From JBMSHD01 sp049416425 (lineage in GTDB: Bacteria; Pseudomonadota; Gammaproteobacteria; Francisellales; Francisellaceae), in NCBI GenBank assembly GCA_049416425.1, contig JBMSHD010000005.1, forward strand, positions 1-39,587: a stretch of 39,587 nucleotides of DNA. Reading direction: 5' to 3'. Made by a program: the position numbers and the translations under genes. The notes under the pieces are model-generated. The model worked only from the letters and a program-made list of their open reading frames with translations. It did not search any database and had not been told where the DNA came from. This document shows positions 16,866 through 26,800 of the stretch, in pieces. Every line of letters starts with the position of its first letter. Within the stretch, counting starts at the first letter, position 1.

Positions 16866-17113
16866 CTGAAAACTCCCCATTTTTAATAATTGCCTCTTGA
16901 GGCAGTGATTTCAATGTATTGTCATTGAAATCGTGAGGGTAACCATCCATGGTAAACTGGATTGCTGACTTCCTTGTCAACAATGACGACGTCTGACAAC
17001 GTCATTACGAGCCAGGACGGCGCGGTAATCCAGGACAAAGCTGTCCATGGATGGCAAATTGCCCTTTATACCATGTCCATAACAGCAATGCCAAAATTTT
17101 GGGGAGTTTTCAG
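16866..17113. mobile_element. Complete MITE-like fold-back element with 7-bp target duplication
   Basis: The 248-bp element is bounded by perfect 14-bp inverted repeats, CTGAAAACTCCCCA (16866-16879) and TGGGGAGTTTTCAG (17100-17113). It is flanked by a perfect direct repeat AATTATT (16859-16865 and 17114-17120), as expected of a transposase-made target duplication. It has no open frame, so it must be moved in trans. Inside are a TGCCTC/GAGGCA hairpin (16891-16904), a 10-bp hairpin GATTTCAATG/CATTGAAATC (16907-16932), and nested arms CCATCCATGG/CCATGGATGG (16943-16952, 17045-17054), CTGGATT/AATCCAG (16957-16963, 17027-17033) and AATGACG/CGTCATT (16982-16988, 17000-17006). The last two resemble the widespread GTCATTGCGAG...AATCCAG type of bacterial repeat. 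The transposase family is unknown to me. Confidence 0.8.
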
Positions 17114-17120
17114 AATTATT

Positions 17121-17363
17121 TAAGACAAAGCGACCCATAGCTGGAAAAGTACCTTATCTTCAAAGCTATAACACTAATGTTAAAATTTAGGGGAAAAATA
17201 GGTTTGTCATCGATGAATGACTTCAAATAAAAAATGCCAGAAATCCCTGTCTTTCATGCTTATCGCTTAAGTCAAGTCAAGGAGAGAAAATATAACGAAA
17301 AAAAACCATTCAGCTGATGAGAAAAAGTGACTAAAATAACAAAAGTATTTGAGTCGAATTTGA
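17121..17363. other. AT-rich spacer upstream of nrdJa
   Basis: There is no open frame of note and no cobalamin riboswitch box. One perfect small palindrome, TAACA-CTAA-TGTTA (17169-17182), and a GTCAT/ATGAC inverted repeat could be operators; neither matches the NrdR box convincingly. No promoter with both hexamers stands out. Confidence 0.4.
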
Positions 17364-19514
17364 ATGGAAATTTGCGTTATGTCTGTAAAAGAAATGATTA
17401 AAAATGTTGAGTTGCAGCCCGCTTCAGCGGATATATGGGACAGTAAGTACCGATTAAAAACTCGACTGGGTGAGCCGGTTGATCAAACGGTTGAAGATAC
17501 TTATAGACGTGTGGCGAGGGCGCTGTCTGATGTTGAGAAGACCCCTGAGCTGCAAAAGAAATGGTATAAGGAATTTCTGTGGGCTTTGAGAAATGGTGCT
17601 ATTCCTGCCGGGCGAATCATGTCCAATGCCGGAGCAAGCATGCATAAACCGGCGACTTCCACCATCAACTGTACGGTTTCAGGCACGATCGCCGATTCCA
17701 TGGATGATATTCTCAACAAGGTTCATGAGGCGGGATTGACGCTCAAAGCCGGTTGTGGAATCGGTTATGAATTTTCAACCTTACGTCCCAAAGGGGCTTT
17801 TGTCGCCGGTGCTGGTGCTACAACATCCGGCCCCATGTCTTTCATGGATATCTATGACAAGATGTGTTTTACCGTGGCTTCAGCCGGTGGGCGTCGGGGT
17901 GCGCAGATGGGGACTTTTGATGTTGGACATCCCGATGTGCTGGATTTTATCCGTGCCAAACGTGAAGATGGACGTCTGCGCCAGTTTAATCTGTCATTAT
18001 TGATTACACGAGACTTTATGCAAGCTGTGGAGCAGGATCAGCTGTGGCACCTGGTATTCCCATTGACGGAAGCCGAGCAGCAGGCTCACAGCATCGATGT
18101 CAATGATCCAAAACAGGTCATCTGGCGTGAATGGCCGCTACGAGACGATTATATCAGCAACGATAATGGTCTTGTGGCCTGTAAAATTTATAATGCGATC
18201 AAGGCCAGACGTCTGTGGGATATGATTATGGCTTCAACCTATGATTATGCTGAGCCGGGGTTTATTCTGATCGATAAGGTTAATGAGGAGAATAACAACT
18301 GGTTCTGTGAGACGATCCGCGCCACCAATCCTTGTGGGGAGCAACCATTGCCGCCTTACGGATCTTGTCTTTTGGGTTCCGTGAATCTGACCAAGTTTGT
18401 CAAAGACGCCTTCACACCGGAGGCGACTTTTGACTGGCAGGCTTATGCCAAAGTCGTCAGAATCTTCACAAGAATGTTGGATAATGTTGTCGAGATCAAC
18501 GGTCTTCCACTGGAGAAGCAGCGTCATGAGATTTTAAGCAAACGGCGCCATGGCATGGGATTTCTGGGTCTGGGTTCGACACTGACCATGCTTAAACTTA
18601 AATATGGCAGTAAAGCGTCGCTGAAATTTACCGAAGACGTAGCTAAAGCCATGGCCGTTGAGGGCTGGAAGACGGGAGTCGAGCTGGCTAAAGAGAAAGG
18701 TTCGGCGCCGGTGCTTGAAGTCAAATACAGCGTCACAGAGGAGTATTTGCGCCTAAGACCCGAGATGGTAAGAGATGGTTATAAAGTCGGAGATGAAATT
18801 TCGGGGCGCCTGCTTCATGCAAAATACAGCCGATATATGCAGCGTATCGCCAAGGCAGATCCATCGATTATTGAGAATATTCTAAAGCATGGGGTGCGCT
18901 TCACGCATCACACCTCGATCGCGCCAACCGGAACCATATCGCTGTCTTTGGCTAATAATGCCAGCAATGGGATTGAACCGAGCTTTGCGCATCATTATTC
19001 TCGCAATGTGATCATACCTGGCAAGAAGAGCAAAGAAAAAGTCGATGTGTTTTCCTATGAACTTCTGGCCTACCGTCAGTGGATTGATGACAAGGCCATG
19101 CCGTATAGCAAAGAGGCCGATCATAAGCTTCCGGCTTATTTTATTGCCGCCGATGATGTGACGCCAAGACAGCATGTCGATATTCAGGCCGCAGCGCAGA
19201 AATGGGTGGACTCCAGTATTTCAAAAACCGCCAACGTGCCGACGGACTTTGCCTTTGAGGATTTCAAAGATATTTATCGTTATGCTTATCATCAGGGTTT
19301 GAAAGGCTGCACGACGTTTCGTTTTAATCCCGAAGTCTTTCAGGGTGTACTGGTTAAGGAAAAGGATCTTGAGAATACGACCTATCGCTTCACGCTTGAG
19401 GATGGCTCGATTCTTGAGCTTAAAGGAAATGAAATGATTGAATATGATGACGAGCTGCATACGGCGGCAAATCTTTATGATGCCTTGAAAGAAGGCTATT
19501 ACGGTAAATTTTAA
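17364..19514 (+). CDS. nrdJa: Class II (adenosylcobalamin-dependent) ribonucleotide reductase, catalytic part NrdJa
   Basis: It reduces ribonucleotides to deoxyribonucleotides using a radical generated from adenosylcobalamin, with or without oxygen. The 716-residue protein shows the redox cysteine in TSTINCTVSG (Cys103), the GCGIGYEFSTLRP segment, the central catalytic motif ATNPCGEQPLPPYGSC (Asn322, Cys324, Glu326) and the phosphate-binding APTGTISL. The chain stops at GLKGCTTFRFNPEVFQG plus a tail, without the C-terminal CxxC found in full-length NrdJ; the next gene supplies it. Start may be 17364 or ATG 17379; neither has a strong ribosome site. The architecture matches the split NrdJa/NrdJb of Pseudomonas aeruginosa. 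No class Ia nrdAB is seen in the window. Confidence 0.92.
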   Translation: MEICVMSVKEMIKNVELQPASADIWDSKYRLKTRLGEPVDQTVEDTYRRVARALSDVEKTPELQKKWYKEFLWALRNGAIPAGRIMSNAGASMHKPATSTINCTVSGTIADSMDDILNKVHEAGLTLKAGCGIGYEFSTLRPKGAFVAGAGATTSGPMSFMDIYDKMCFTVASAGGRRGAQMGTFDVGHPDVLDFIRAKREDGRLRQFNLSLLITRDFMQAVEQDQLWHLVFPLTEAEQQAHSIDVNDPKQVIWREWPLRDDYISNDNGLVACKIYNAIKARRLWDMIMASTYDYAEPGFILIDKVNEENNNWFCETIRATNPCGEQPLPPYGSCLLGSVNLTKFVKDAFTPEATFDWQAYAKVVRIFTRMLDNVVEINGLPLEKQRHEILSKRRHGMGFLGLGSTLTMLKLKYGSKASLKFTEDVAKAMAVEGWKTGVELAKEKGSAPVLEVKYSVTEEYLRLRPEMVRDGYKVGDEISGRLLHAKYSRYMQRIAKADPSIIENILKHGVRFTHHTSIAPTGTISLSLANNASNGIEPSFAHHYSRNVIIPGKKSKEKVDVFSYELLAYRQWIDDKAMPYSKEADHKLPAYFIAADDVTPRQHVDIQAAAQKWVDSSISKTANVPTDFAFEDFKDIYRYAYHQGLKGCTTFRFNPEVFQGVLVKEKDLENTTYRFTLEDGSILELKGNEMIEYDDELHTAANLYDALKEGYYGKF

Positions 19515-19526
19515 GGAGCAGGGCAG

Positions 19527-20225
19527 ATGAGTATTAAAATAGAGAAGAAGATCACCGGTTTTAGCATCGTCAAAGAAGATGAAAAGCTGACGAAGGTAAC
19601 CGCCGATAAGAGTGATAAAAAAGAGAAGTCACATGAGCTGATGAGTGAGAGCGTCAAGCGTCCTGAGTCGCTGATGGGTGAGACCTATAAGATCAAGCCG
19701 CCACAGGCCGAGCATGCCCTTTATATTACCATCAATGATATCGTCTTAAATGAGGGTACCAAATACGAGATGCGCCGCCCGTTTGAGATCTTTTTAAGCT
19801 CAAAGAATATGGAGCATTTTCAGTGGACGATTGCGCTGACGCTGATTATTTCTGCCGTGTTTAGAAAAGGCGGGGATATCACTTTTCTGGTCGAGGAACT
19901 ACGATCGGTATTCGATCCCAATGGCGGTTATTTTAAACGCGGTGGTAAATATGTGCCGTCTTTAGTTTCTGAGATTGGGGATGTCATCGAGAAACACCTA
20001 AAGAAGATCGGTATGCTGCCGGATGATGAAATGGATGAAAACAAGAAGCTGTTTATCGCCAGCAAGAAGGAGGAATTAGCAAAAAAGCAACAGGCAAAAA
20101 ACGATGAGGCCGGATCGGCTTTTCCGCCGGAATCGCAAGTCTGTTCTCAGTGCAGCACCAAGGCGGCGGTGATGCTGGATGGCTGTCTGACCTGCCTTAA
20201 TTGCGGTTATTCCAAGTGTGGTTAG
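19527..20225 (+). CDS. nrdJb: Class II ribonucleotide reductase C-terminal subunit NrdJb
   Basis: The 232-residue product ends in CSQCSTKAAVMLDGCLTCL followed by NCGYSKCG, the cysteine-rich tail that in single-chain NrdJ enzymes relays electrons to the active site and binds zinc. The middle (ALYITINDIVLNEG..YEMRRPFEIFLSSKN) matches the matching domain of long NrdJ proteins. In P. aeruginosa NrdJb is a separate protein of almost this length, needed for activity with NrdJa. It lies 12 bases after nrdJa behind a strong AAGGAGCAG ribosome site, so the two are surely cotranscribed. The Lys/Glu-rich first 60 residues are variable. It converges on the arginase gene with about 30 bases between. Confidence 0.9.
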   Translation: MSIKIEKKITGFSIVKEDEKLTKVTADKSDKKEKSHELMSESVKRPESLMGETYKIKPPQAEHALYITINDIVLNEGTKYEMRRPFEIFLSSKNMEHFQWTIALTLIISAVFRKGGDITFLVEELRSVFDPNGGYFKRGGKYVPSLVSEIGDVIEKHLKKIGMLPDDEMDENKKLFIASKKEELAKKQQAKNDEAGSAFPPESQVCSQCSTKAAVMLDGCLTCLNCGYSKCG

Positions 20226-20254
20226 AAAAGGTCTTAGGCTGAGCTATCGCTGAT

Positions 20255-21139
20255 TTAATCTGTTATCTCATCACAATAGTCGGAGTTTAGCTGAAGACTA
20301 GCCTGTGGCAGGTTGTAAAGTATTTTTCGAATCACCTCCACACCTTTGTCATCAGAGTCGAGAGAGGGATTGTATTCGGTTAACTCAAGACCGACCAGGT
20401 CTTTAACATCAATTTTATTCAGGCATGGCAGCACCTCGAAAAGGGCAATGCCATCTTCCACCGGGGTGCCAAGCGCATCAATTTCACTAGGATCTAAACC
20501 GTCTAAATCAAAGCTGATACCGTATTTCAATGACTTGGCTTTAAACTGATTCACGGCGTGATCGAAACAGGCTTCAAACCCCAGTTTATGGACGGCATCG
20601 ATATCAAAAATTGTGACGCCGAGTTCTTTCAAAAGTTCCGCCTCTCCTTCCTCATAAGAGCGAATGCCGATCAAGATGATATTCTCGGCTTTCAGTTTGG
20701 GTGTATTGTGAAGAATGCGCGTCAGCTTCTCATGACCATATCCTAGCAATGTCGCCACTGGCATGCCATGGATATTGCCGCTTTCTGAACTTTCCGGCGT
20801 ATGGGCATCCATATGAGCATCGATCCAGATGAGACCAAAGTCACCGATAGCATCAAACACACCAGACCAGGTGCCGATGGCACAGCTGTGATCACCACCG
20901 ATGGTGATAAAAGTCTGGTTTTGGCGTACCAGTTCTCCGGTTGTTCTGGCAAGCTCGATGGAGAAATTCGCGATGCTGTCAAGGGCGGCAAATCGACGAG
21001 CCTGTCCCTTAAACTCAATAGTCTTATACCAGTGTGCATTCAAATTGAGCTTGTTTTTGATAATAGCTGGTGCCTCCTGGCATCCTAAGATTCCGGCACA
21101 GTTACCGACAGCGGCTCCAATAAAGCGATAATCAGACAT
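20255..21139 (-). CDS. rocF: Arginase
   Basis: It hydrolyses L-arginine to L-ornithine and urea using a binuclear manganese centre. The metal ligands are all visible: GGDHSCAIG (His), DAHMDAHTPESSE (Asp-His-Asp) and SFDLDGLDPSEIDALGTP (Asp, Asp). The GTPVEDGI segment points to true arginase rather than agmatinase, though ureohydrolases are hard to separate by eye. The frame is open for 26 more codons upstream, but ATG 21139 begins MSDYRFIGAAVG, the usual family start, and has GAGG eight bases before it. It overlaps the end of the ornithine cyclodeaminase gene by eight bases, so translation is coupled. 294 residues. Confidence 0.9.
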   Translation of the reverse strand: MSDYRFIGAAVGNCAGILGCQEAPAIIKNKLNLNAHWYKTIEFKGQARRFAALDSIANFSIELARTTGELVRQNQTFITIGGDHSCAIGTWSGVFDAIGDFGLIWIDAHMDAHTPESSESGNIHGMPVATLLGYGHEKLTRILHNTPKLKAENIILIGIRSYEEGEAELLKELGVTIFDIDAVHKLGFEACFDHAVNQFKAKSLKYGISFDLDGLDPSEIDALGTPVEDGIALFEVLPCLNKIDVKDLVGLELTEYNPSLDSDDKGVEVIRKILYNLPQASLQLNSDYCDEITD

Positions 21140-22202
21140 GAGCGCCAACCTCTTTTGTTTCCGAGAGTAGCTCTGTCGAATCTTTAAAAACGCTGAATAA
21201 ATCCTTGGGATCATCAAGCTTTGGAATCATATCCATGGCATTATCCAGCTGGTATTTTTGGCAAAGTTCATAGGTGAGTTTCAATACCGAGAAATCCTCC
21301 AAGGCAAAACCAACCGAATCAAAAACGGTAATCTCATCATCACTGGCACGTCCTTTTTTATCACCCGTGATCAGCTGCCACAGCTCAGCATAGATGATGG
21401 CTCTGGCTTCATCCTCCCTAAAGCGTTGAATCTCGCCTTCAATAAAAGACTGATCAAAGAATTCAACGATGACTTTGGCGCGAGGTAAAATGCTCATCTC
21501 TAGCTCGGTTTTGCCTGGGCAATCACCGCCTAAGCCATTGATATGAACCCCGGGTTTTATCCAGTTGTTTTTAATCACCTCAGCATGTGCTTTACAAGCG
21601 GTACAGACGGTGATGATATCGGCACCTTTGACGGCTTCTTCATTGGAGGCGCAAGGAACAAGTTCAACATCAAACGCTGACATATTGCGGGCAAATCGCT
21701 CCATGGCTTTAGCATCGATATCATGAAAGCGTATGGTTTTGATGTTGCGAACCAAAGCGGTGGCAATAGCCTGAAAATCGCTTTGTGCACCTGTGCCAAT
21801 GAGTGCCAGTGTCTGAGCATCATCTCTGGCTAAAAGATCGGTGGCAATGGCGGAAGTTGCTGCCGTTCTAAGCGCCGTTAATACCGTCATCTCCGAGATT
21901 AATAGCGGATGACCATCATCGACACGAGACAGTTGTCCGGTGGCGATGATGGTTTGTTTATTTTTAAGCGGGTTGTTAGGGTGGCCATTGACATATTTAT
22001 ACGCAAAATACTCATGATCGGCGATAGGCATAAGTTCGATAACACCACCAGGAACATGAAAGGCTGGACGTGGGATCTTGTTAAATTCATTCCAGCGCGC
22101 AAAATCACGTTTAAGCACTTTCATCAGATCCAGTAAATAGGACTCGATGCCGTGTTTGTGTATAAGTTTGACCAGATCTTTGACAGACATGACGTTGATC
22201 AT
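21132..22202 (-). CDS. ocd: Ornithine cyclodeaminase
   Basis: It turns L-ornithine directly into L-proline and ammonia using bound NAD. The 356-residue protein has the Rossmann motif LALIGTGAQSDFQ and the family signature GVHINGLGGDCPGKTELE, whose Asp-Cys-Pro-Gly-Lys-Thr-Glu stretch distinguishes ornithine cyclodeaminase from the related crystallins and alanine dehydrogenases. AGGA lies six bases before ATG 22202, which fits; ATG 22190 is an alternative. The gene is upstream of arginase in the same message, so arginine would run to ornithine and then proline, as in Agrobacterium-type arginine breakdown. Confidence 0.92.
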   Translation of the reverse strand: MINVMSVKDLVKLIHKHGIESYLLDLMKVLKRDFARWNEFNKIPRPAFHVPGGVIELMPIADHEYFAYKYVNGHPNNPLKNKQTIIATGQLSRVDDGHPLLISEMTVLTALRTAATSAIATDLLARDDAQTLALIGTGAQSDFQAIATALVRNIKTIRFHDIDAKAMERFARNMSAFDVELVPCASNEEAVKGADIITVCTACKAHAEVIKNNWIKPGVHINGLGGDCPGKTELEMSILPRAKVIVEFFDQSFIEGEIQRFREDEARAIIYAELWQLITGDKKGRASDDEITVFDSVGFALEDFSVLKLTYELCQKYQLDNAMDMIPKLDDPKDLFSVFKDSTELLSETKEVGAHV

Positions 22203-22242
22203 TGCAAATCCTGTATATATTTTTCTGATTGGAGTTTAATGC

Positions 22243-22271
22243 AATATAAGGTTTTGCGAGTGAAAATGCAA
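22243..22271 (-). promoter_or_regulatory. Promoter of the ornithine cyclodeaminase-arginase operon
   Basis: On the minus strand TTGCAT (22271-22266) and TATATT (22248-22243) are 17 bases apart, a good sigma-70 match. Transcription would start near 22236, giving a leader of about 34 bases with AGGA before the start codon. Confidence 0.55.
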
Positions 22272-22366
22272 ATAGTAATGGCTTAAAATCTCGTAAAATG
22301 ATTCGCGAGTCATACCCAAATCCAGTAGAATAGGTGGGATTTCAAGATTTGACACAATGAGACAGC

Positions 22367-23854
22367 ATGAGTGAGCACAACAGAGCAGAAATATTGATGA
22401 ATATCACGCCCTATGAACGCCGAGTTGCGATTTTGGAAAATGGAATTTTACAGGAAATTCACATCGAACGTGAGAATCAGCGCGGCATCGTTGGCAATAT
22501 TTATAAGGGCAAGATCACACGCGTGCTGCCAGGAATGCAGGCGGCATTTGTCGATATTGGGCTTGAGCGCGCCGGCTTTCTTCATGTATCCGATGTGATG
22601 CCGATCTGCTCCGATGAAGCCGAGGATATCGATCTCAACAGTCAGGAAGCCGATGTACGCAAATGGCTAAGAGAAGGTCAGAATATTTTAGTTCAGGTAT
22701 TGAAAGATCCGATGGGTTCTAAAGGAGCCAGGCTGACGGCGCATTTGTCGCTGGCTTCTCGTTATCTGGTGCATATGCCGGATCTTAACCATGTCGGTAT
22801 TTCATTGAAGATCGCCAGCGAAGAGGAAAGAGAGCGCCTAAAAGCGGTGATGAAACAGGCATTAGGGCTTGAAAATCCAAGGGGTTTTATCGTTAGAACG
22901 GTAGCCGAAGGGCTTTCGTCTGATGAGTTGCATAAAGACATTACCTTTTTGCAGAACCTGTGGCAGGATGTGCTCGACTCGGCCAGTACGGTACTAAACC
23001 CCGGGGTGGTTTACCAGGAGTTAAGCCTTATCATGCGGACACTCAGGGATTTCGCCACCGATAAAGTTGAGCGTATACGTCTTGATAATATCGATTGGTA
23101 TAGCCAACTGTGCCACTTTGCCGATAAATTTGTGCCCGGGGTTCGTGATAAGCTGCAGTTGCATCGCGTCAGTGAGCCGATATTCAATCTCTATGGTGTT
23201 GAGCAGGAGATAGAACGTGCACTGGATCGCAAGGTGATGTTGAAATCCGGTGGACATATCATCATCGATCAGACCGAGGCGATGACGACGATCGATGTCA
23301 ATACCGGCGCCTATGTTGGCGTCGCCAATTTTGAAGAGACAATTTTTAAAACTAACCTCGAAGCCGCCAGGGTCATCGCTCGTCAGTTACGATTGAGAAA
23401 CATCGGCGGCATCATCATCATCGATTTTATCGACATGAACGATGAAGAGCATAAGAGCATGGTGTTAGAGACGCTTGGCAAGATTTTGAAAGAGGATTAT
23501 GCCCGCACGACTTTTTCCGGTTTATCCGAATTAGGACTTGTGGAGATGACCAGGAAAAGAACTCAAGAGAGCCTGAATCAGTCCTTGTGTGAACCTTGTT
23601 CCATCTGTCAGGGCAGAGGCAGAATCAAAACCATTCAGACGGTCTGTTATGAAATTTTTCATGAGATTGAACGTGAGTCTAAAGTCTATGACAGCAGCGG
23701 TTTTTTGATCGTGGCATCCGATATGGTGGTAGAGGCTTTGAAAAACGAAGAATCTGATGGTCTGGGCGAGCTGGAGTTGATTATTGGTAAACCTGTTAAA
23801 TTACAGGCAGAAATGAGCTATTCTCAAGAAATGTACGATATCGTTCTGATTTAG
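22367..23854 (+). CDS. rng: Ribonuclease G
   Basis: RNase G is a single-strand endoribonuclease that matures the 5' end of 16S rRNA and helps mRNA decay. The 495-residue protein has the S1-like RNA-binding domain at about residues 40-120 (RGIVGNIYKGKITRVLPG then MQAAFVDIG). The catalytic segments are IIIDQTEAMTTIDVNTGAYV and IIIIDFIDMN, with the two Mg-binding aspartates, and the zinc link is CSICQGRG. It lacks the long C-terminal tail of RNase E and so is RNase G rather than a second RNase E. The rng-yhdP order is as in E. coli. Start 22367 aligns with the E. coli start; a later ATG at 22397 would cut the first strand. Confidence 0.95.
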   Translation: MSEHNRAEILMNITPYERRVAILENGILQEIHIERENQRGIVGNIYKGKITRVLPGMQAAFVDIGLERAGFLHVSDVMPICSDEAEDIDLNSQEADVRKWLREGQNILVQVLKDPMGSKGARLTAHLSLASRYLVHMPDLNHVGISLKIASEEERERLKAVMKQALGLENPRGFIVRTVAEGLSSDELHKDITFLQNLWQDVLDSASTVLNPGVVYQELSLIMRTLRDFATDKVERIRLDNIDWYSQLCHFADKFVPGVRDKLQLHRVSEPIFNLYGVEQEIERALDRKVMLKSGGHIIIDQTEAMTTIDVNTGAYVGVANFEETIFKTNLEAARVIARQLRLRNIGGIIIIDFIDMNDEEHKSMVLETLGKILKEDYARTTFSGLSELGLVEMTRKRTQESLNQSLCEPCSICQGRGRIKTIQTVCYEIFHEIERESKVYDSSGFLIVASDMVVEALKNEESDGLGELELIIGKPVKLQAEMSYSQEMYDIVLI

Positions 23855-23861
23855 TAAAACG

Positions 23862-26800
23862 ATGAGAAGACGGACATTTATTGCCTGGTTGATTGTGACC
23901 ATGCTTTCATTTATTTTGGTGTCGACGCTTGTGATCTACGGACTTATCCGTCTTCTGCCTTTTTATCAGGCCAGTGTTGAGGATGTGATTTCTCGTTACA
24001 CTCATGGAACGGTTCACTTCAGTATCACCTACAGTGGTTGGGATGGAATGAATCCCGTTCTTGAGCTCGATAATATCAGCGGGAGCTCGCAAAATGGCAT
24101 CGTGGCGGTAGATATCAAAAAAGCCTATGTCAAGCTCGATTTGATTCGCTCTCTATGGCAGGAGTCATTTGTGACTCGTGAAGTCAGTATTATTGCACCA
24201 AGAGTGACGGTGAAACCGAATGATAATAAATCAGGTGATCTCTGGCGGCAGCTGTCATTAACAAAAATCAATCATTGGGCGGGCAATTGGTCTTTGCTGG
24301 TGGACTATCTTTTGGTGCAAAATGCGCTGAAGATCAAGGCCGGACAGTTGGTGATTGAAGATGATGGCGCTAAGCCGCATCGCTTTGACTTTTACACACA
24401 ATGGCGATTTAAGCAGAAAAATCAGGCGGAATTTTACCTTCAGTTTGCACCAGAGCCGGTCATACCAAAGTCATCACCTGAATCACGCGATCAGAAAGAC
24501 AGTCGACTCTTCGTTCATGGAGTGGTGGTCAAACAGAAGGAAAAATTGCAAACGAGTTTGAGCATAGAGGATCGACAAAATCAGCTACTCTCGCTTATTG
24601 ATCAGACAGATATTGCCATTTCTGCCGAGAAGCTTAAAAATGGCAAACTTGAATTTAAGATGGCAACCACAGATCAAGGGCTTCAATATTTATCGAGCAA
24701 AGGCGCTTTATCGGATGTAAATCTGCATTTTAAAGAGGCAGGAAAACTGCATTTTCAAGAAGTTTCGTTCAACCTGAATCTCTTTGTCGATGGCAATGAC
24801 CTGTTGCTAAATGCCAATCCCATAAATCTGGTGACGAGAAAACATACCTATAGCTTACGATCGGCGCTCTTTAGCATTGTTGACGGTCGTCTTCATGTCA
24901 ACATCAAGCAGATTAATCTTCAGGATTTCAGTGAGTTGTTTGCCGGCAGCAACGATGATGATTTATGGTCGAGGGATACAAGGCTTACAGGGCAATTATC
25001 GCAGATTCATATCAATATCGGTTTAAGTCGAAATTATCTTTATGATCTTCACCTTCGCAGTCATTTCCAGGATCTGGCCTTACAGAATACAAACTCAACA
25101 CTCGATTTCAGCGGGCTGAGTGGCATGCTGGACTGGCAGGGGAAAAAAGGACGAATCTTGGTGGATAGTCCACGATTTAAACTCGGAGCCAATGCCTTTT
25201 TCTCAGCACCCTGGCCTTTGATGTCCTTGACGATGTCGGTTAATGTGGTCTTAAAAAAGGATATGCTTGAATTTGATATGCCGAAGATGGTGCTCAAGAA
25301 CAGTCATCTTCACTTCACGGGGCTGGCAAAAATCGATGTGCCTTTGCATCATCCTAAGGGAACCTATCTTAAGCTTAGGGCAAATCTCACGGCGAATACC
25401 ATTACCGATCAATATCGAGCCTTTTTGCCGAAATATGGCATCACGCCAAAGCTCTATCAGTGGCTGATGCAGTGTATCTATGGTGCCGATGAGGTGTCGG
25501 CAACTATCGATATCGATGGGTTGGCAGATGCTATTCCTTTTTATAAAACCGCGGGGCGATTTAAAATTGAGGCTAACATCAAAGGCGCTACTATCTCACC
25601 CTATATCGATTGGGGTAAAATCAACGATGTCAATGGGCAGCTCAGTTTTGACAACGAAAAGTTCAGCGCTCATATTAGTGCCGCGACACTGGATGGTAAG
25701 CCAATTGACGAGGCATCTATCATCATCCCGAATATTGCACCGCATATCGCCTCGGATCTTAAAGTTCAGGCGCGTGCCCTGGTTGATGAGCAGATGATTA
25801 ACCATTATTTTATTCATTCTGATTTAGAATCATTGGCCGATCGGGTGAAAAATTATGTCGATTATTCGGGGCAAGCCTATTTTAAGGTTAAGCTCGATTT
25901 TCCAATCGGCAATCCTGAAGCCGATCATACGGTAGCCGGTGAGATTGAAGCCGAGCATGGTGTTTTCAGACTTAAAAAAATCTATCCAATCGAGCTATAT
26001 AATGTCGTTGGGTTGATTAAATTCAAGGATGGTGACATCACCATTGAGCATCTGTCGGCCGCCTATGGACCCGCTATGCCGTTTGAGGTTGAAGGGCGGT
26101 TGAATGTAGACGATCTGGAGTCGGCGGCCGCTGATCTCAGTTTTAAAGGCAGAATGCCGATTTCATTGATATTTCCTCATAACATCCGCTGGCTTGTATG
26201 GCCTTGGATTCATGGTTCATTGCCATTTTCGATACAGCTTAATGGAGGATTGAATCAGGGGCAGATGCTTATTCACAGTAATTTAAGCGGTTTGAGCCTG
26301 CATATCGGCTCGCCGCTGGAGAAATCATCGCTGAGTCTTATGCCAAGCGTGATGCGAATTTCCTGGCAGCCTCAGCGTGATCATACAAGCCTTGATGCAC
26401 GTTTGAATCTTGGTGATATCCGCTTCAATGTCACGGCGGCACTTTCAAAGGATAAGCCAGGTCAGATTAAAGCGGTGGGCGATATCAACGAGCTGAATGC
26501 CACCACGATAGATAAAGCGCTTGATGTTTATCGACTGATGAAGCTATCTGAAATGGGAGATCAAAATAATGACTTTGATGGTTGTATGCCAGTGGCGAAT
26601 TACTATGACTGCTATAACCGTCACTGGTTAGCGAGCCACAACCTCAAATTAGATCTGTTTATCGACCATCTGATCTTCGCCGACCATCGATTCTCAGACA
26701 TCAATATCAGTGCAGCTCATGGCGAGAATGCGTTTGTGATCAAGGGTTTGGCTGAGAACTCCAGATTCCGTGCGATGATTCCTTATCAAGCCGCCAAAGA

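Noticed and set aside
16866..17113. CRISPR-like array
   Set aside because: Repeats here are inverted, nested and not regularly spaced; they fit a fold-back element and no cas genes are near.
17121..17363. A cobalamin riboswitch before nrdJa
   Set aside because: Expected for a B12-dependent enzyme's neighbours, but no B12-box-like sequence or matching fold was found.
22367..23854. A second RNase E rather than RNase G
   Set aside because: It lacks the long C-terminal tail, starts like E. coli RNase G, and is followed by yhdP as rng is; the true rne is at 32588-35128.
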